A stretch of 64,000 nucleotides of DNA, taken from the NCBI GenBank assembly GCA_028023455.1, contig JAQFVV010006472.1, positions 965,501 to 1,029,500 of the forward strand. Direction: 5' to 3'. Position numbers and translations under genes: made by a program. Source of the DNA: Epiperipatus broadwayi. Its lineage: Eukaryota; Onychophora; Udeonychophora; Euonychophora; Peripatidae. This document shows, piece after piece, positions 36,180 to 47,280 of the stretch; position 1 is the stretch's first letter, and each line of letters starts with the position of its first letter. A model generated the notes under the pieces. It was not told the origin of the DNA and did no database searches. It worked only from the letters and a program-made list of their open reading frames with translations.

Positions 36180-36285
36180 GCATTGGTGGTCGAGAAGTCA
36201 GCGACGGCTGCTTTACAAGCAGTTGTCCCGGGTTAGCGGATTCGCTTCCCGGCTGATGCTGTGACATATGAGAAAAAAAATGTGC
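36180..36285 (+). repeat. tRNA-Gly-derived SINE, copy 3
   Basis: The tRNA-like head at 36180-36259 begins GCATTGGTGGTCGAGAAGTC and has an anticodon stem CTGC/GCAG with loop TTTACAA. Box-B-like GGATTCGCTTCCC follows and the acceptor side ends CTGATGC. It shares GTTAGCGG inserted before the T-loop and the tail TGACAYATGAG plus poly-A with copy 1. The apparent anticodon TAC would read as Val, but the body resembles tRNA-Gly, so I treat it as SINE drift. Confidence 0.7.
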
Positions 36286-36570
36286 CCATCAAAAAGCTAT
36301 TATTCAAATGAGAAAAATTCAAACAGCACGTTGATCATCATATAAACAATTAATTTTATTTTCAAAGCAATATATTAATAATATGTATACAAATACAAAT
36401 TTATTATAGTCATTACCTTTAATTCTGGGCATATGAGATGATATAGAAAAATAAAAATCACTAAAATATTTTATAGGGTATATGAGCACAGACTTTCACA
36501 TAACCCACCACTCTCCACACTATCTCATAACACTGATACACTTGAACACATATATGTTGAAAAGATAAAT

Positions 36571-36625
36571 AATCACCAATATACGTATTTCATGCTAAAC
36601 CAGCAATCATCAGTTGGTCCAGATT
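36571..36625 (-). ncRNA. Hammerhead ribozyme, copy 2 of the dispersed repeat
   Basis: Minus strand. Outer stem I is AATC/GATT where the copy at 35050 has TGACC/GGTCA, so both strands changed together. Inner stem CCAA/TTGG is kept. Core CTGATGA is intact. Stem II TGCT/AGCA has a T.T-like mismatch next to the core. GAAA is intact, stem III is the longer palindrome ATACGTAT, and H17 is A. Likely a diverged but still folding copy. Confidence 0.7.
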
Positions 36626-36649
36626 ACCATCTCTACACATATATGCTAT

Positions 36650-38100
36650 AAGTGCTCAGATGTGGTTATAATGATGATGCGGGATGTAAATTTAATAATC
36701 ATTAGAGGCTGATGAAAATTTTGATAAATGGTTTTTAATCAAAGATAGTTACATACAAAGCTGTCTGAAGGTCAGACATAAATCTGACAAACTTCACTTC
36801 ACAATACAGTTCATAGCAATAAATATTGCGAAAATTAATTACTGCAGTATTAAGTAAATACATTACTGATTTATAAAAAATATATCAATCTATTTGATAT
36901 TACTAGATTCTTACAATGAGATCTCCTAAAACTATCATCATTAAAAAATGCGACTTTCTAAACAAATAAAATGATAGTGATTCACTAATGTAGAAGACCA
37001 GTTTATTTAGGTTATCATTATACCTCTCTGAAATATATCTCCACTTATAGATTTGGCAGTAAAATCTTTTAAGTTATTGTTTTATTTTTTGGATATTTTT
37101 AAATATTTATTTTTAGAGTTTGGCTTGTTTAAAATTTTCTATTAGATAATCAGCACAAATTCTATTTGTCCTACACATTTTTGAAACTTATTTGTGATTG
37201 ACTGTCAACATTTAACTTTAAAATATATATAAGCTACAAGACCATATTTTTTGATTTACAAAATATTATGACTTTTTTTTTTGGTTAAGCAATTTTTGTG
37301 TCTACCAAGTACTTTATAATTTTTTAATTTTATGTATATTAATTTCTTTTTTTATTGCCTTTTATTTGTACATATTTTATTAGTGAAAACTATATAACAA
37401 TGTGCTGGAAATCTACTTTGCTCTACTGATTATCAGTCTGAAATAAAATTGCATTATTTTCTAATTATATGTTTAAGTAAATGTAGGTATTATGTTAGTT
37501 TATGTATTAAATATTGTGATTTTTTTTAAATATAGTAAGACATATTTATATGTAAAAAAAATTATAAATCTCTTACAAAAAATCACTTTTTTTTTCATTT
37601 TTCAATTCAATTGTCTAACAGTTTCAACTGTCTAGCAATCTTCTTCAAAATTTTAAAACACAAATGCAATATCATTCTGAAGAAGACTTGTAGATAGTCA
37701 AAAATGTCAGATAATTGAAATCAATAACGTATTATCAAAAATGCAAAAAAGGACTGATTTTTTAGAGATTTATTTAATATAACCAATGCAAAAAAAAAAT
37801 GAACAGAATTGAACAAAATAAATCTTTGCATTTCATTTAAATTGTAATATATCATAATAACTAAATTTGATTACAAAAGTATAATTAATAGTAAAATTGA
37901 TGAATTAAAATTAATTATAATAATCATAAACAAAAGAAATGAGCTATAAAAGTTTTGTCTTAATTTAAAATTAAGTTAATAGAATATTTCTATTACTCAA
38001 ATCTTTCACGTTATTTCTAATGGCAGATTTTAATGCCAAGATTATTTTAAAATAAATATAACATTAAATAAAAAAAGAACTTGGGTAAAACAAGAGAACA
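36650..38100. other. AT-rich DNA with no recognised feature
   Basis: Nothing recognised in about 1.4 kb. Confidence 0.45.
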
Positions 38101-38125
38101 TGACTTTGTATATATATATATATAT

Positions 38126-38371
38126 AAGTGTAATAATGCAAAATCATTAAAAACCAGTCAACACTTAGGCAATCCCAATATCAATAATAGTAAACAATTT
38201 CAAATTGTTGTCAAGGCAACCTGCTTTTAACAATAAAGGTGGAATTCCTTTATTCCACCTTTATTGTTAAAAGAAGGTTGCTTTGAGAACAGTTTGAAAT
38301 TGTTGATTGTTATTGATATTGGGATTGCCTAAGTGTTGACTGGTTTTTAATGATTTTGCATTATTACACTT
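38126..38371. mobile_element. Palindromic MITE inserted at TA
   Basis: The 246-bp element is an almost complete palindrome. Each arm is about 115 bp, beginning AAGTGTAATAATGCAAAATC and meeting around GGTGGAATTCC. It sits between TA tracts, consistent with TA target choice as in Tc1/mariner-type MITEs. Arms differ at a few positions (e.g. GTCAAGGCAACC against GGTTGCTTTGAGAAC). There is no coding capacity. Confidence 0.75.
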
Positions 38372-38400
38372 ACACATACACACACACATATATATATATA

Positions 38401-38630
38401 TATGGGCAAATTCCTAATGTCCACTCCATACGTTCTTGTCATTGCAGCTGTTATTACTATGTGATTATTCATATAGTATACGAACATGGAAGGGCTGCTC
38501 ACCAACACACATTATCCAGCATGGTGAGTTTATTGGATTTTACCTCTGAGTTTAAGATCAAGAAACACCATGGTCTTTCTTCTCAGTGCCTGATAAGGCA
38601 GAATGAATGTTTGTGTAAATAATAAATATT
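38401..38630 (+). repeat. Dispersed repeat, plus-strand copy
   Basis: Matches the reverse complement of 33664-33905 over most of its length, and partly 11450-11530. Function unknown. The overlapping 90-codon frame is not conserved between copies. Confidence 0.55.
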
Positions 38631-38632
38631 TT

Positions 38633-38637
<5 letters not shown>

Positions 38638-38678
<41 letters not shown>

Positions 38679-38724
38679 GTCATAATTGTATATATATATA
38701 TATATATATATACAATTATGACAG
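38638..38724. repeat. (TA)n tracts with an inverted-arm hairpin
   Basis: A TA tract, then CTGTCATAATTGTA, a second TA tract, and TACAATTATGACAG: perfect 14-bp arms at 38677-38724. Confidence 0.85.
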
Positions 38725-38734
38725 ACAAAAATAA

Positions 38735-40476
38735 AGCATGGCCCTTATTCCCAGGAGGCTGTAAAGTCACCAACAAAGGCAGTGGTTGGTGGCTGACAGG
38801 CGGAGGGTGCTAAAAATCCCCTGATTGTGGACTCAGGCTGCCATTTGATGATGACTTTTTATTTAGGTACTTACAACTGCAGACCACTTTCAAGTGAAGG
38901 AAGATTGCAAGAATTAGAAGAAGAATTGTCTTATATTAAATGGGACATTATTGGACTTTGTGAAGTTAGAAAAAAAAGGTGAAGAACAATTGATTTAAAA
39001 AGTGGACATATACTCTATTATAAAGGCACATATATTGGACATACAAGTCGAGTAGGATTCATTATAAATAAAAAGTGGAAGAACAATATTGTGGAGATTG
39101 ATGGTGTATCAGACAGAGTTGCAAGATTAGTTATACAACTTAATAGCAGATACCAAATGCAGATAATTCAGGTTTATGCCCCAACAAGTTCTCATAGTAA
39201 TGAAGTAATAGAATATTTTTATATGGATGTACAAAAGGCTTTTGATCAGAGTAAACAACATTTTAAAATTGTTATGGGAGACTTTAATGCTAGAATTGGT
39301 AGACAAATGAAAGATGAAATTGCTGTAGGTAATTTTGGTTATGGTAATAGAAATGAGAGAGGACATAGACTTGTGGAGTTTGCAGAAAAAAAAAACTTTA
39401 TATTATGAATTCATTTTTTGAGAAAAATATTAAAAGGAAATGGACATGGAAGCATCCAAATGAAGGTACAGCAGAATTGGATTATATTTTGACTAACAGG
39501 AAATACATATTTCAAGATTGTAATGTTCTTAATAAATTTAACACAGGAAGTGATCATCGATTAGTAAGGTGTAAGTTATGTGTTAATGTAAAACTAGAGA
39601 GACAAAAATTATTAAGAAAAACAATATTTACAGTTGATATTCCTAATCTTCAGAAACATTCTAATGAATTTAAATTAGAACTTACAAATAGGTTTCAAGT
39701 GTTAGGAGATTTTGAACATGATTCAGATTTGAATGAAATTAATATGAAAATAACTGATACACTTTTAAAAACTGCAACAAAGATAGCTGGTAGAAAAAAG
39801 CAGCAATTGACTAATAAAATTTCTACTCAGACTAGAGAATTTATGAAGAAAAGAAGGAATATGAAGATATACAAAAATGATGTATTAAAAAGAATTGAAT
39901 ATCTCGAATTTTGTAAAATGGTATGGAAAAGAGTTGAAAATGATATAAGAAAGTATAAGTGTGAAATAGCAAGGAAAGCTGTAGAAGAAAATAAAAGTCT
40001 CAAGAATGTTAAACAATATTTTGGTATTGGTAGGAAATTTATATCTGCCAATAAGAAAAAAAGATGGAATTATTACTAAAAACAGAGATGACATCATGAA
40101 ATTGGTAGAAGATTTTTATCAAGAATTATATAGTAATAAAGAACAAGTACCTCCTATATCTATTACGATTGCCCAGAATTTTAAATGAAGAAGTGAGACA
40201 TGCAATTAAATGTATGAAGAAAGGAAAGGCTTCAGGAAATGATGGAATTATAATTGATATATTAAAAGAAGCAGGTGAAGAAATAGAAACAATTTTAGCA
40301 AAGTTATATATGAAATGTCTAAATGATAAAGATGTACCGGAAGATTGGAAGAATGCAGTAATAATATTAATATTTTAAAAAAGGTGATAAAAAAGATATT
40401 AGAAATTACAGACCTATCAGCCTTTTATCAGTTTTATATAAAAAAATTTACCAAGATAATTACAGCTCGTCTACAG
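38735..40476 (+). pseudogene. RTE-type LINE, 5' part: endonuclease and start of reverse transcriptase
   Basis: The 5' region (GGCCCTTATTCCCAGG, GGTGCTAAAAATCCCC) leads into an APE-type endonuclease: KWDIIGLCEVR, YYKG, VSDRVARLVIQLN, VYAPTS, the catalytic GDFNARIGR, LDYILTNRK and SDHRLV. The RT follows from the coiled Lys-rich linker: KGKASGNDGIIIDILKEAG, EDWKNAVIILIF, NYRPISLLSVLYK and, after a frame change, FTKIITARLQ. The gene then stops at the 19-kb insertion. Frameshifts occur near 39405, 40060 and 40375, plus a stop in KKR-RTID near 38981. The element belongs to the RTE clade by these motifs. Its second half is at 59674. Confidence 0.85.
40473..40476 (+). repeat. 4-bp target duplication, left (ACAG)
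   Basis: ACAG here and at 59670-59673. Removing one copy with the insertion restores a continuous LINE reading frame across the join (ARLQ into RTLDF). Confidence 0.8.
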
Positions 40477-42497
40477 TTTAATGGTCAATGAAAGAGCCTT
40501 AAACGTATCTGCACTACACAGGCGCCATCTAGGCGTTTGAACCTAGAAAAATTTATATAGTAGGCAGATACGTAAGTTAAGATTCAAAAAAAAACTTTTA
40601 TATATATATTATTCTGACCGTTTGCCTAAGGTCACTAGCTCATAGAGTAGCAGAGATTTTAAACATTTATAAGTTTCAATAGATTTAGATTCTCAAAATA
40701 TATTAATATTTAAAACAATGAAATAAAAGAAGCCACTGCCAGTAATTAACACACAAATAGATTTTATTGATGCACATTTAAAATTGAGGAATAAATTTAT
40801 TTTTTTGATTTTAACATTAATAATTTTTTTAAATTTAAATTTACATTACTATTTAAATAGACCACACAGATGGATATTTAAATTATATTTTACTTTAGCA
40901 TGTCGAGCATAGATAGTCTACATAGATTTTTTTTTCCACTTAAAAACTTATCAAAACATTCATTCAATCTCAGACTAAAAGTTCGTAGCCAACCCAATGT
41001 CAGCTTCCAGATATATATTTGCAACTAATGTAATATGAAAATGCTAGCATAAAACCATGCTGACAGGAATGTGCATCTGACAGCGTGATATTATTTGAAG
41101 AAAATGATCCATGTCCAGAACAGGAAAGTGCATCTGCCTGACTAAGGAATCATGTATATAATTATTTTTAAAGAGTTCTACATATGGGGGAGAGCGGTCT
41201 TTTTGCCCTCTTATAAATTCCTGTCCATAGAGCTAGAAGGGGTCAATGGCGCAGGAAATACATCTGCGACCAGTTCAACGATATGACTGCCTCTTTGAGG
41301 TCATGCATTCAGTTGGGCACATTGCCCTGTATGCTAAACATGCTTCACATTACATTAATATAAACACCCATATATCCCTCCACCACCAACATTGCCCTAA
41401 CTATGAAACAATTTAGCCTGAAATTAAAATCCCTTAAATTAAACATAAACGAATTTAAACAGTTATTAATCTTTATCCATGCAGCTATCTACACCCAACT
41501 TTAATTTAATACATTTTATTTAACAGATAGAAATAAATAACCTAGTTAAATACAAACATAAATAATTAAATTAAAAAAAATGGAAATGATTGAAATAGCA
41601 AACGTATATAAAAACAAATATATATAATTGATTTAGAGTTCTATTCTTGGTCAGATAAGAGTACATTCATTTATTACTTTTTTTTGGATTGATTACTTAA
41701 TTGACATTATACGGTAATTATTTAAAAGAAAGTTAAATTGGTAAAAGTTTATACTTTATGGATTCTGCAGATTTTGAGGTCCATCTTCATGATCACTTAT
41801 GTAGATTGTTTGTTCTTCCTTTTTAAAAATGAAGCCATTACTTGCCATTCCTTTTTGGTCCCTAACTGTCATAGGGAGGTCTCAGCTGGTTGTCTGAAAA
41901 TTAAATTTATTGCAGACTTCCACATCGTGAAAATCTGCAATATAGCTAGTTATAACGACATATTCATAGTCAGCTCCCAGATAACAATTATAATAATAAT
42001 TTGGCTTTTATATTTTTATTAGTCTCTTATCATCCAATCTTTGGATTCAACCAGCAAGACATCACTAATCCTCTGGTGTTTCAATTACAGTCCATGCTGA
42101 CATTTCTGGTGTTTGCATTGGTTATTTTATTTCTTTGTACTTTCTTATCTGACTATTTAATATATTTTAAATGCCTCAAGGGCCAGCTTGCTTTCAAACA
42201 ATCATTTCCATTTTCTAAGATTATAGAAATCAACATTATTTCTATTTCCAAAAATATCAAATCTTTATATCTTTACTTTTTTTACAAAAAACAATTACTT
42301 TCAAATATTTTTATTTTCTAAAATAGTTTTTAAAGTTGTCCATCATGTGATCTATATATATATATATATATACGTTAAACAGTTTTTAAATTTCAGTTTT
42401 TAAGTTAAGTTTCTTTCTTTTTAATAAATCAATTTTTATTTATGATCTTTTATTTTAATTTTAAAATAATGTGATGGCATATTATATTCGTTACAAT
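40477..42497 (-). repeat. LTR-like terminal block, left
   Basis: This block is alignable in the same orientation to 57488-59669. Shared pieces include TTTGAACCTAGAAAA, CAGATACGT, AGGTCACTAGCTCA-like, ACAGGAATGTGCATCTGA, AGAGAGCGGTCTT-like, GCAGGAAATAC and GTCATGCATTCAGTTGG. Read on the minus strand it starts TGTAACGAATATAATATGCC at 42497 and ends ACCATTAAA at 40477. The two open frames inside (41738-42022 and 42001-42321) are hydrophobic AT-rich stretches and I do not regard them as genes. Its final 134 bp recur at 56741-56873. Confidence 0.6.
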
Positions 42498-45400
42498 ATA
42501 TATATATATATATATATATTCTAACCTACGCCCCCATACACCCGATAATATATGATATAAATAACAATCCTATCTCGTTAATAATTAATAACTAAAATAA
42601 TTAGTATTATTAATTAGCTCAAATTTAAAAATAAGAATAAGGTTCGTTTATAATAAATTAAATAAATATTTAATATTTTCTAATGAGTATTTTAAAGTGA
42701 GTATAGGTGATATAAAGATAATATATTGAGTTAATATCCCACAGGATTACCCTCAATGGCATAAGAACACTATCCTTATTTCAAATAATCAAACTCATAT
42801 ATTCTATGACCTAATAACTTCTAATTAATTAAGATTAAACTAATAATAAAATAATCTTATCTTCTTATTTAATAATATCTAGCTCGGGTCCAGGTTCATA
42901 AAAGTTTAAGTTCTAAATTCAATTTAAAAATAATCTATAAAAAAATATGAGAAGGATTTTATGTTCTATCCGTTCGAAACAATAATAATTAAATAATATA
43001 ATAATATTCTCATTGTTTAACTAATTTTGTATTATCTCTTTTACTATAATTTTATTACCATAATAAAATAATAAAATAATAATAATACATCTTATATCCA
43101 CATAATGATATATAGGCATTTCTAATTGACAAACAAACCGCGTGTGGCAACCGGATATACCTAATATAATATTGTGATAACCGATTTATGACCAATAAAT
43201 AATGTAAGATTATGATTACTTAATTATAATGATTACCACAAAAAATATTTAAAATTCTTAAACGTTTCCTGTGTAAAATTATAGTATTTGTTTTGATTAT
43301 TATACTAAATACCCCGCGGGATTCCGTTACGGGGGTTTACCCGGGAGGGCAATAATTTCGACGGATAAATTTTTTATAAATAACAAAATTTAACAAGTTT
43401 ATTACTAACAAATAAATAAACAATTTATTTACACTATTTACAAGTGGATATCCTAACTTTTTTTTACTTTACAATTTGATCTATCGGGTTATAAAATAAT
43501 TTATATTTCGTTATATCTTTATTTTAGAATTTCAGAACAAATTTAAAAAATGTTACTATTTGGTTTCTCATTATGGTTAACTTATTACAAGTATATTTAT
43601 CTACTTTATTAACAACAGTATTTTATCTTAATATTATTAAACTATCTTATTTTAAAAGCATACCCTAAAACATTCTGAGAAAACAAAAAATTTTATAATG
43701 GTATGGATTTCTCAAAATATAAAAAAACTCATCTTGCAAAGTCAAGATGTTACACAAAATATTATTCAAAAATTAGCACTAGATTTTAAAGTATTATCAC
43801 ACAATGTTTACTAATCATAATATATTCTTCTTTAGTTTATTTAGTATGATAAAAGGCAATCATCACATAGCTTTGTTAACAATAAATGCATACAGTTTAC
43901 ATAATTTCTACTTTGTATTGTATTTGTAAATATGCAATAATTTACTTCTTCTTTAAAAATAATAATTAAAGCATTTAAACTATTGTCACTAAAGGTGCTT
44001 ATACCTTAGTTTAGATACCTATTTTAAAAATTTATATTTTCATTCAAATAAAATTCAAAATATATTCTATGATTCTTTCTTTCCTTAGATAATTTTTGGA
44101 TCTTCAATTTTAAGTTATAATGTCCTATTCCTCTCCTAATAAAACAATCTTATACAAACTTATGGCATAACGGCTCTAAATTATTTAATATTTTCTTTTT
44201 AAAATATCTACTGAATACGCAGTTACATGAAATAAAGATATGAAAAACATGCATTAGGGATTGCGAGCTATATTACCTTAACATATTCAAAAACATGGTA
44301 CAGTGCATTTTAAGAGTATGACATTTTTACCCGCATAGGGACGAGCGTTGCTATTTCTTCAGCTTTATTAGAACATAAACACGTCCAAATAAAATGCGCA
44401 TCGTCATATAAGCTTCATCATTCACATAAAGACTAAATTATTCATTCTTATCATATCCTATTTTAAAATACATCATCTTGTTTCTGTTACTGTGTACTTT
44501 CCAAGTTATTCAACATTATTTCTCACATTTTTCCATTATCTACATCGATAAATTATCTGAATTTACAAAACAATAAATAAAATTCATTAATAGTTAAATA
44601 ATCTAGTTGTTCCACAAGAAAGTCTGTTTACTTCATTATTCTATATGTTTAATCACCTATTTAGACAATATTTGAATATCCATTAACATAAAATTTTTAA
44701 AAGAATCACATAATTATTTGTCATGTTGGATTATATCAATTAAAAATCGTTATATGCATATTTTCAAATCAATTGGTTCATAATGCTTTTTTAAAATGTT
44801 GTATGGAAATGCGTATTACAAGTAAACTTTTACACTCTAATTCTTCAAGTATGGATGATCTAAAGAAAAACAAAAAAATTATAAATTATCAATAGTTATT
44901 ATTATAGCCAATGGGTCCTTCTTCAATTTACATTGCAGATATATGTAAACTCACACCTATACACTTTACAAAATATTTTTAAGCTAAATTATTCAGATTG
45001 TTATATTATAAAATTTTTAATATTAATAAAATTAATGTTTTATGTTTTCTCCAATCTTATATACAAGAAATTTAGATTTACACTAGGTTAACAAAATAAA
45101 AGGAATCAAAACTATAATTACATATTTTATCTGATGATTTCTGATAAAATGTTAAATAGTTGTCTAAAATACCTTCTTACAGTTCGCTTAAAGTTTAAAA
45201 GGTAAAATAAGGCGCGTTAGCATCTATTTAGTAAAAATTTATAGAATAATATTCCTAGTGACACTAAGATGATAATAAATTATTAAATCATAATATTAAT
45301 TGTTCTGTGAAGTTTAATCTTTCTCTACCAATATTTCGCATATCACATTTAATTTTAACTTAACTTTAAAAAATACTGATAAATCTCTTTAAGTACTATT

Positions 45401-47280
45401 TTTCCTCCATTGATCCATCTGTCCATAAAATATTTTTATATAAAAAGTAGTTTTCTTCTCCTGATACATTTAAACTCGCTTGGTAATATATGATAATTTT
45501 TTTTGTAATGTTAATTTCAGAGTATAACATTTAATTTTTTGAATATATCAGTTCTTAAAATGATTCATGAAATATAATTGTCTTATTACTATTTAAAATA
45601 AATTTTGGATAAATCCATAACACACGTTTTTCAATACATTTTTAGACTCAGATAATGTTTGAGCTGTGATTTTTTACGTAATAAAACAGTTATTTGGTGA
45701 GTTATTAATAAAAGTTAAATAATATTTCCAAACATTTTTCAGTTAATACAATTTATGTTCATTTTGTCTCCACAGCAATCCATTTTTCGCGAAGTTTGTG
45801 TCAAATTTTGCATAAAATACAACTGGTAAGTACTTAAAATTAGAAAACACTTCATCGTAAGTTTCTCAAATATATAATTTTTTTCTAAACTTCTTTGCAA
45901 AATATTTCTTTAAAATTATCCATAGTTTTTTGCAAAATAACCGATAAGAAAGTACCAAAAATTGACTAAATAAAATTTTTTAAATACTATCTTTTTTGAT
46001 ACTATAATTTACTTTTCTCTGGTTTCAATACATTATATCTGCTTCTATTGCAGTACTCATATTTATAGTTCAAAGAATTCTCTATTTCATTGGGTTAATT
46101 CTTTCCTTTAGTTTGAGAACAAATTTCATATTTTTAGTTTAAGGTAGAATTAAATTTCGAAATTAGAAATTATGACGTAAATGAACTTAAAATATTATTT
46201 AAAATATTACATTTTAAATAAATTTATTATTTTATTAAAACTATTTAAACATTTAAAATAACTTTAAAAATAACATCTAATAACTTATTCCATTTCTTTA
46301 ATATTCAATTTATCTATTTTATTTAAATAAAATATTTAATTTTTATATTATTCTGTATACTTGCCTTTATTACTTTACTTAAAACATTGTATTATTTTTT
46401 TTTTTTTTACCATAGTTAACTTAATCGTTTAAAATTATTTACTTTTATGATAGGCAATAATTTATCCAATTTGTAATATAACTTTTAAAATATTTTAAAC
46501 TTTGTTATTATTTTCAAATCAAGCGTTGTGTGTGAGAGTATATTATTGTAGTCACATGATTAATAATTGGACAGATCTATTTTCTTAATCTATTTTCTGC
46601 CTGTGACGTCTTGATACATCCTTATTATATTAATATAAAATAATTATAAAAAATTGAAGAATAATTTAAAAAAATATAGGGGAATTCTTCTATCATCATA
46701 TTTAGTTTATTTAAAATATTACTATAGTAATCTTGACTATTAGTCATTTAATTATAAATTTTAAACATATAATAATCCAAATTATCAGTTTTAAATTATT
46801 AAAATCGAATTTATTAAATATACCTTTTAATTGTTTATATTGCTTGTTATAAATATGGGTCAGAGATTTTTACAACTCATATGAAACAATATTTTTAAAC
46901 CTTACTTTAACTATTTTTAAATACTCGCTATAATTTTTATTTACTACGCATTTATTCTTTATTTTTAAATTGTATTTTTATTACATAATTGAATTAATAC
47001 AATTACCATATAAAAAGAACATATTCTAAATTTAAAATTTTCTATAATTCGACTGTTATAAACCGTTACTGACTCCATAGGGGTGCAATATAACTTATCC
47101 TCTGAATAAAAAATTTAAAATTAAACATCCATCTTAATATTTACTTCTCTTATCTATTGATACTTAATCACCCCTTATCATTTATTATAACCAAAATTAT
47201 ATCTTATAATTACCGAAATATAAAAAGAATATACCGTGTTTAAATACAAACTCTATAAATATTTAATATTACACTCAAAC
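42498..47280. other. AT-rich interior with no recognised gene
   Basis: A TA tract (42498-42519) is followed by almost 4.8 kb with no recognisable coding sequence. A GC-rich island at 43310-43360 (CCCCGCGGGATTCCG, GGGGGTTTACCCGGGAGGG) resembles the GGGGTAAACCCCGGGG segment of the solo LTR near 17690. So part of this stretch may be another LTR-like relic. Confidence 0.4.

Noticed and set aside
41738-42321. Two hydrophobic open frames that could look like membrane proteins
   Set aside because: They lie inside an LTR-like block, are AT-rich (Phe, Ile, Leu, Tyr by composition) and are not preserved in the partner block at 57.5-59.7 kb.
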